DNA of 32,557 nucleotides from Acidimicrobiia bacterium (GTDB lineage: Bacteria; Actinomycetota; Acidimicrobiia; Spongiisociales; ZC4RG35). The notes below the pieces were generated by a model. That model did not search any database, was not told where the DNA came from, and saw only the letters and a list, made by a program, of their open reading frames with translations. This document shows, piece by piece, positions 30,105-32,557 of this stretch. The translations under genes and the position numbers were made by a program. The stretch is from the NCBI GenBank assembly GCA_012270885.1, contig JAAXHN010000034.1, positions 2,032 through 34,588 of the forward strand. The letters run 5' to 3'. The stretch's first letter is position 1, and every line of letters starts with the position of its first letter.

Positions 30105-31067
30105 ATGACTGTCCGGACCATAGGTTCACCCGTAACCCAGGAGATGGTCCGCCGGGCGTTGGAAGGCCGCCAGGTCAACATCATCAATCCACTGGTCGCC
30201 TTGTTGCTTTTGATCTCTCTCCTGGCGTCGCTGGCGATTCTGGTGGTTCTCCTGTGGGATGTGGTGGCCAAGTCGCTGCCGGTTTGGGAGGGGCGAGGGT
30301 GGTCGGTGATAACCAACGATCTCTCTCCCCGACCGGCAGAGACGGGAATGATCCAGGGAATCCTCGGATCGGTGATGCTAACCGGGATAGTGGTGGTGCT
30401 CTCCTTCCCCTTGGGGGTGGCCGCTGCCATATACCTGGAGGAATACGCCCGCGATACCAGGATCACCCGGCTACTGGTGGCCAATATCCGGAACCTGGCA
30501 GGGGTTCCCTCCATCGTTTACGGCCTGCTGGGTCTGAGCGTCTTTGTGAAACTCATCCTGGAGGGACTGGCGGGACAGGTCAGCGGTCGTACGCTGATCG
30601 CCGGAGGGCTCACCCTCTCGATGCTGGTGCTCTCGATCATGGTGATAACCACCCAGGAGGCGCTCCGGGCCGTGCCCCTCGCCATACGGGAGGCGTCCTT
30701 CGGAGTGGGCGCCACGCCCTGGCAGACCATCCGGCACCATGTGTTGCCCGTGGCAAGCCCGGCGATCTTCACCGGTTCGGTGCTAGCCCTGGCCCGCGCA
30801 TTCGGGGAGTCGGCGCCCTTGCTCCTGGCGGGCGCGGTGCTCTCCACATTCTTTGCGGCGCCCGAGGGGACGTCACTGATCGACCTGGTCTTGGAGGAGA
30901 AATACACGGCTCTGCCTATCATCATCTACAACTGGTCACGCCAGCCCCAGCAGGAATATGTTGCCTTAACCGCTGCCGCCATCGTGGCACTGCTGGTGAT
31001 TCTGCTGGTGGTCAACGCCGGAGCGATTTTGGCTAGAGACGCGTTGGAGCGGCGCAATCGGATGTGA
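30105..31067 (+). CDS. pstA: Phosphate ABC transporter permease PstA
   Basis: The 320-residue protein has six predicted helices and the conserved PstA pieces PLGVAAAIYLEEYA, NLAGVPSIVYGLLGL, the EAA loop AVPLAIREASFGVGATPWQT, and LARAFGESAPLLLAG. GGAGGG precedes the ATG by about 7 nt. It follows pstC by 19 nt. A TTFAAP-like conserved stretch (STFFAAPEGTSLI) and the C-terminal helix are intact. It forms the phosphate channel with PstC in the plasma membrane. Confidence 0.95.
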   Translation: MTVRTIGSPVTQEMVRRALEGRQVNIINPLVALLLLISLLASLAILVVLLWDVVAKSLPVWEGRGWSVITNDLSPRPAETGMIQGILGSVMLTGIVVVLSFPLGVAAAIYLEEYARDTRITRLLVANIRNLAGVPSIVYGLLGLSVFVKLILEGLAGQVSGRTLIAGGLTLSMLVLSIMVITTQEALRAVPLAIREASFGVGATPWQTIRHHVLPVASPAIFTGSVLALARAFGESAPLLLAGAVLSTFFAAPEGTSLIDLVLEEKYTALPIIIYNWSRQPQQEYVALTAAAIVALLVILLVVNAGAILARDALERRNRM

Positions 31068-31098
31068 AGCCCAATAACCAAACTTTGAAGGAGAAAAC

Positions 31099-31965
31099 GT
31101 GTCAACTCGTCTGGAGCCGAGTCCCGTCATGGTAGAAAGCGCGGTCTCGACCGGTGCCGCCTCGGCATCTCCCGCGTTGCCCGAAACTGCTCCTGTCATC
31201 TTCGATATCAAGGGTTTGAACGTCTATTACCGGGACTTTCATGCCGTGGCGGATACCGATCTCGACATTCATCAGAACGAGATAACCGCGTTGATCGGCC
31301 CTTCGGGTTGCGGCAAATCCACCGTTCTGCGTTGCTTAAACAGGATGAACGACCTGATCGACGGAGCGCGGGTGGAGGGCAAGGTTCTCTATCACGGGAT
31401 CGATCTGTACGGGCCGGCGGTGGATGCGGTCGAGGTTCGCCGGCGCATAGGGATGGTGTTCCAAAAGCCGAATCCCTTCCCCAAGTCCATATACGAGAAC
31501 ATCGTTTTCGGTCCGAAGGTGGCCGGATGGAAGGCCAACCTGGATGATTTGGTCGAGGAGTCCCTGCGTCGGGCCGCCCTGTGGGATGAGGTCAAGGACA
31601 AGCTGGACAACTCCGCGCTCGATCTGAGCGGAGGACAGCAGCAGAGACTTTGCATAGCGCGAGCGATCGCCACCAGCCCGGATGTGGTGCTGATGGACGA
31701 GCCGTGCTCGGCGCTCGACCCGATCGCCACCTACCGGATCGAGACTCTGATGAGGGAGCTGAAAGAGCGATACACCATCGTGGTGGTCACCCACAACATG
31801 CAGCAAGCCGCCCGGGTGAGCGACCGTACGGCCTTCTTCTCGGTGAACGTGGGCGAAAATGGCCAGCGAACCGGCCGCCTCGTGGAATACGACTTCACCG
31901 ATCAGGTGTTTACGGCTCCCTCCCTGAAGGAGACCGAGGACTACATCACCGGGAGGTTCGGATGA
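31099..31965 (+). CDS. pstB: Phosphate ABC transporter ATP-binding protein PstB
   Basis: The 288-residue ATPase has Walker [10 protein letters not shown] (residues 67-75), PstB-type [11 protein letters not shown]-loop [15 protein letters not shown], signature [16 protein letters not shown], Walker B VVLMDEP, D-loop SALDP and the H-loop histidine in VVTHNMQQA. The start is GTG 31099, which sits 6 nt after AAGGAG. It is longer than the usual 250-260 residues because of a roughly 30-residue Ala/Ser-rich N-terminal extension. It powers PstCA and overlaps phoU by 4 nt (ATGA). Confidence 0.96.
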   Translation: MSTRLEPSPVMVESAVSTGAASASPALPETAPVIFDIKGLNVYYRDFHAVADTDLDIHQNEITALIGPSGCGKSTVLRCLNRMNDLIDGARVEGKVLYHGIDLYGPAVDAVEVRRRIGMVFQKPNPFPKSIYENIVFGPKVAGWKANLDDLVEESLRRAALWDEVKDKLDNSALDLSGGQQQRLCIARAIATSPDVVLMDEPCSALDPIATYRIETLMRELKERYTIVVVTHNMQQAARVSDRTAFFSVNVGENGQRTGRLVEYDFTDQVFTAPSLKETEDYITGRFG

Positions 31966-32557
31966 CAACGGACCAGCGCCCCGACTTCCATGCCGCCCTG
32001 AACAGCCTCGAGGAGACCACTATGGACATGGCCGACCGGGTGGAGAGGATGGTGGGCATAGCGGTGGAGTCGCTGGTGACATCTGACAACTCCCTGGTTA
32101 CCCAGGTGATCTCTGCCGATGACATCGTCGACGAACTCTACATGGATATCCGGAGCAGATGGATGCAGATCATGGCCCGCCAACAGCCGATGGGAAGAGA
32201 CCTGAGGATGATGGCCGCCATCCTGGAACTCAACAACACCCTGGAACGCATGGGCGATCAAGCTGTGAATATCGCTCGCATAGCGCGAGCCACCGCCGGA
32301 CTGCCCCGGGAGGAGACGATCCTGGCCAAGCTGGTGGAGATGGGCGATTTGGTGAAGCCGATGATCCGGACCTCCATCGACTGCTTCGTACGCCGGGACG
32401 CCGAGGAGTGCCTCTTGCTCCCGGCCATGGACGTTCCTGTCGATGTGCTCAACCGCGGCATGTGGAAGCACGTGGTGGAATGCGGGCATGACCAGCCGCT
32501 TCTGGAGTGGGCGACCCGCATGGTGCTGGTCTCCCGGGCGCTGGAGAGGGTCGGCGA
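31962..32557 (+). CDS. phoU: Phosphate transport regulator PhoU (partial, runs off the window)
   Basis: The reading frame opens at ATG 31962, overlapping the pstB TGA, and stays open to the last base, giving 198 residues of a protein that is normally about 215-235 long. The helical-bundle signature is visible twice: [20 protein letters not shown] at the start, then [20 protein letters not shown] and QAVNIA. In the second repeat [14 protein letters not shown] is cut at the window edge. PhoU binds metal and links Pst transport to the PhoR/PhoP signalling pair, limiting phosphate uptake. The missing end is a window artefact, not a truncation. Confidence 0.94.
   Translation, partial: MTTDQRPDFHAALNSLEETTMDMADRVERMVGIAVESLVTSDNSLVTQVISADDIVDELYMDIRSRWMQIMARQQPMGRDLRMMAAILELNNTLERMGDQAVNIARIARATAGLPREETILAKLVEMGDLVKPMIRTSIDCFVRRDAEECLLLPAMDVPVDVLNRGMWKHVVECGHDQPLLEWATRMVLVSRALERVG

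Overview
The window is GC-rich, gene-dense, single-contig bacterial DNA. Strong Shine-Dalgarno boxes, GTG starts, Pro/Thr-rich lipoprotein linkers, actinobacterial-looking PHO repeats and apparent leaderless starts suggest an actinomycete, perhaps a free-living or marine Acidimicrobiia-like lineage. This assignment is inference. No rRNA, tRNA or CRISPR array was recognised.

Region 1 (1-4100) is ordinary: a DegT-type aminotransferase, a phosphoribosyltransferase, an MscS channel and an SDR dehydrogenase.

Region 2 (4113-13089) is a nitrogen-heterocycle degradation cluster built around a 20-bp divergent intergenic region. To the left lie a regulator (a YkoF/MTH1187-like thiamine-binding domain fused to a YheO-type HTH) and a beta-ureidopropionase-like amidohydrolase. 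To the right, tightly packed, lie a D-carbamoylase, a [2Fe-2S]-molybdopterin hydroxylase of the selenium-dependent xanthine dehydrogenase family, an SsnA-like aminohydrolase, a compact YgfK-like Fe-S reductase and an EamA transporter. Hydroxylation, deamination, ring reduction and N-carbamoyl hydrolysis together suggest breakdown of a purine, pyrimidine or related ring. The ring-opening hydantoinase/dihydropyrimidinase is not in the window.

Region 3 (about 13159-21832) looks like an accessory or defence island. It holds an HD-domain gene truncated after about 95 residues and overlapping the start of a phospholipase D-nuclease/ATPase fusion, a dead HsdR fragment, a TSPPY-type DNA methyltransferase with an extra C-terminal domain, a conserved unknown protein, an IS481-type transposase remnant, a frameshifted ATPase and a near-perfect AT-rich direct repeat. 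A PQQ-type sugar dehydrogenase lipoprotein gene lies inside it.

Region 4 (21833-25718, minus strand) carries trmL, a fabF-like ketosynthase, a VOC protein and a DmdC-like acyl-CoA dehydrogenase. Region 5 (25844-end) is a phosphate block: polyphosphate kinase, then pstS-pstC-pstA-pstB-phoU, with 11-bp-phased PHO-box repeats before pstS. phoU runs off the window edge.
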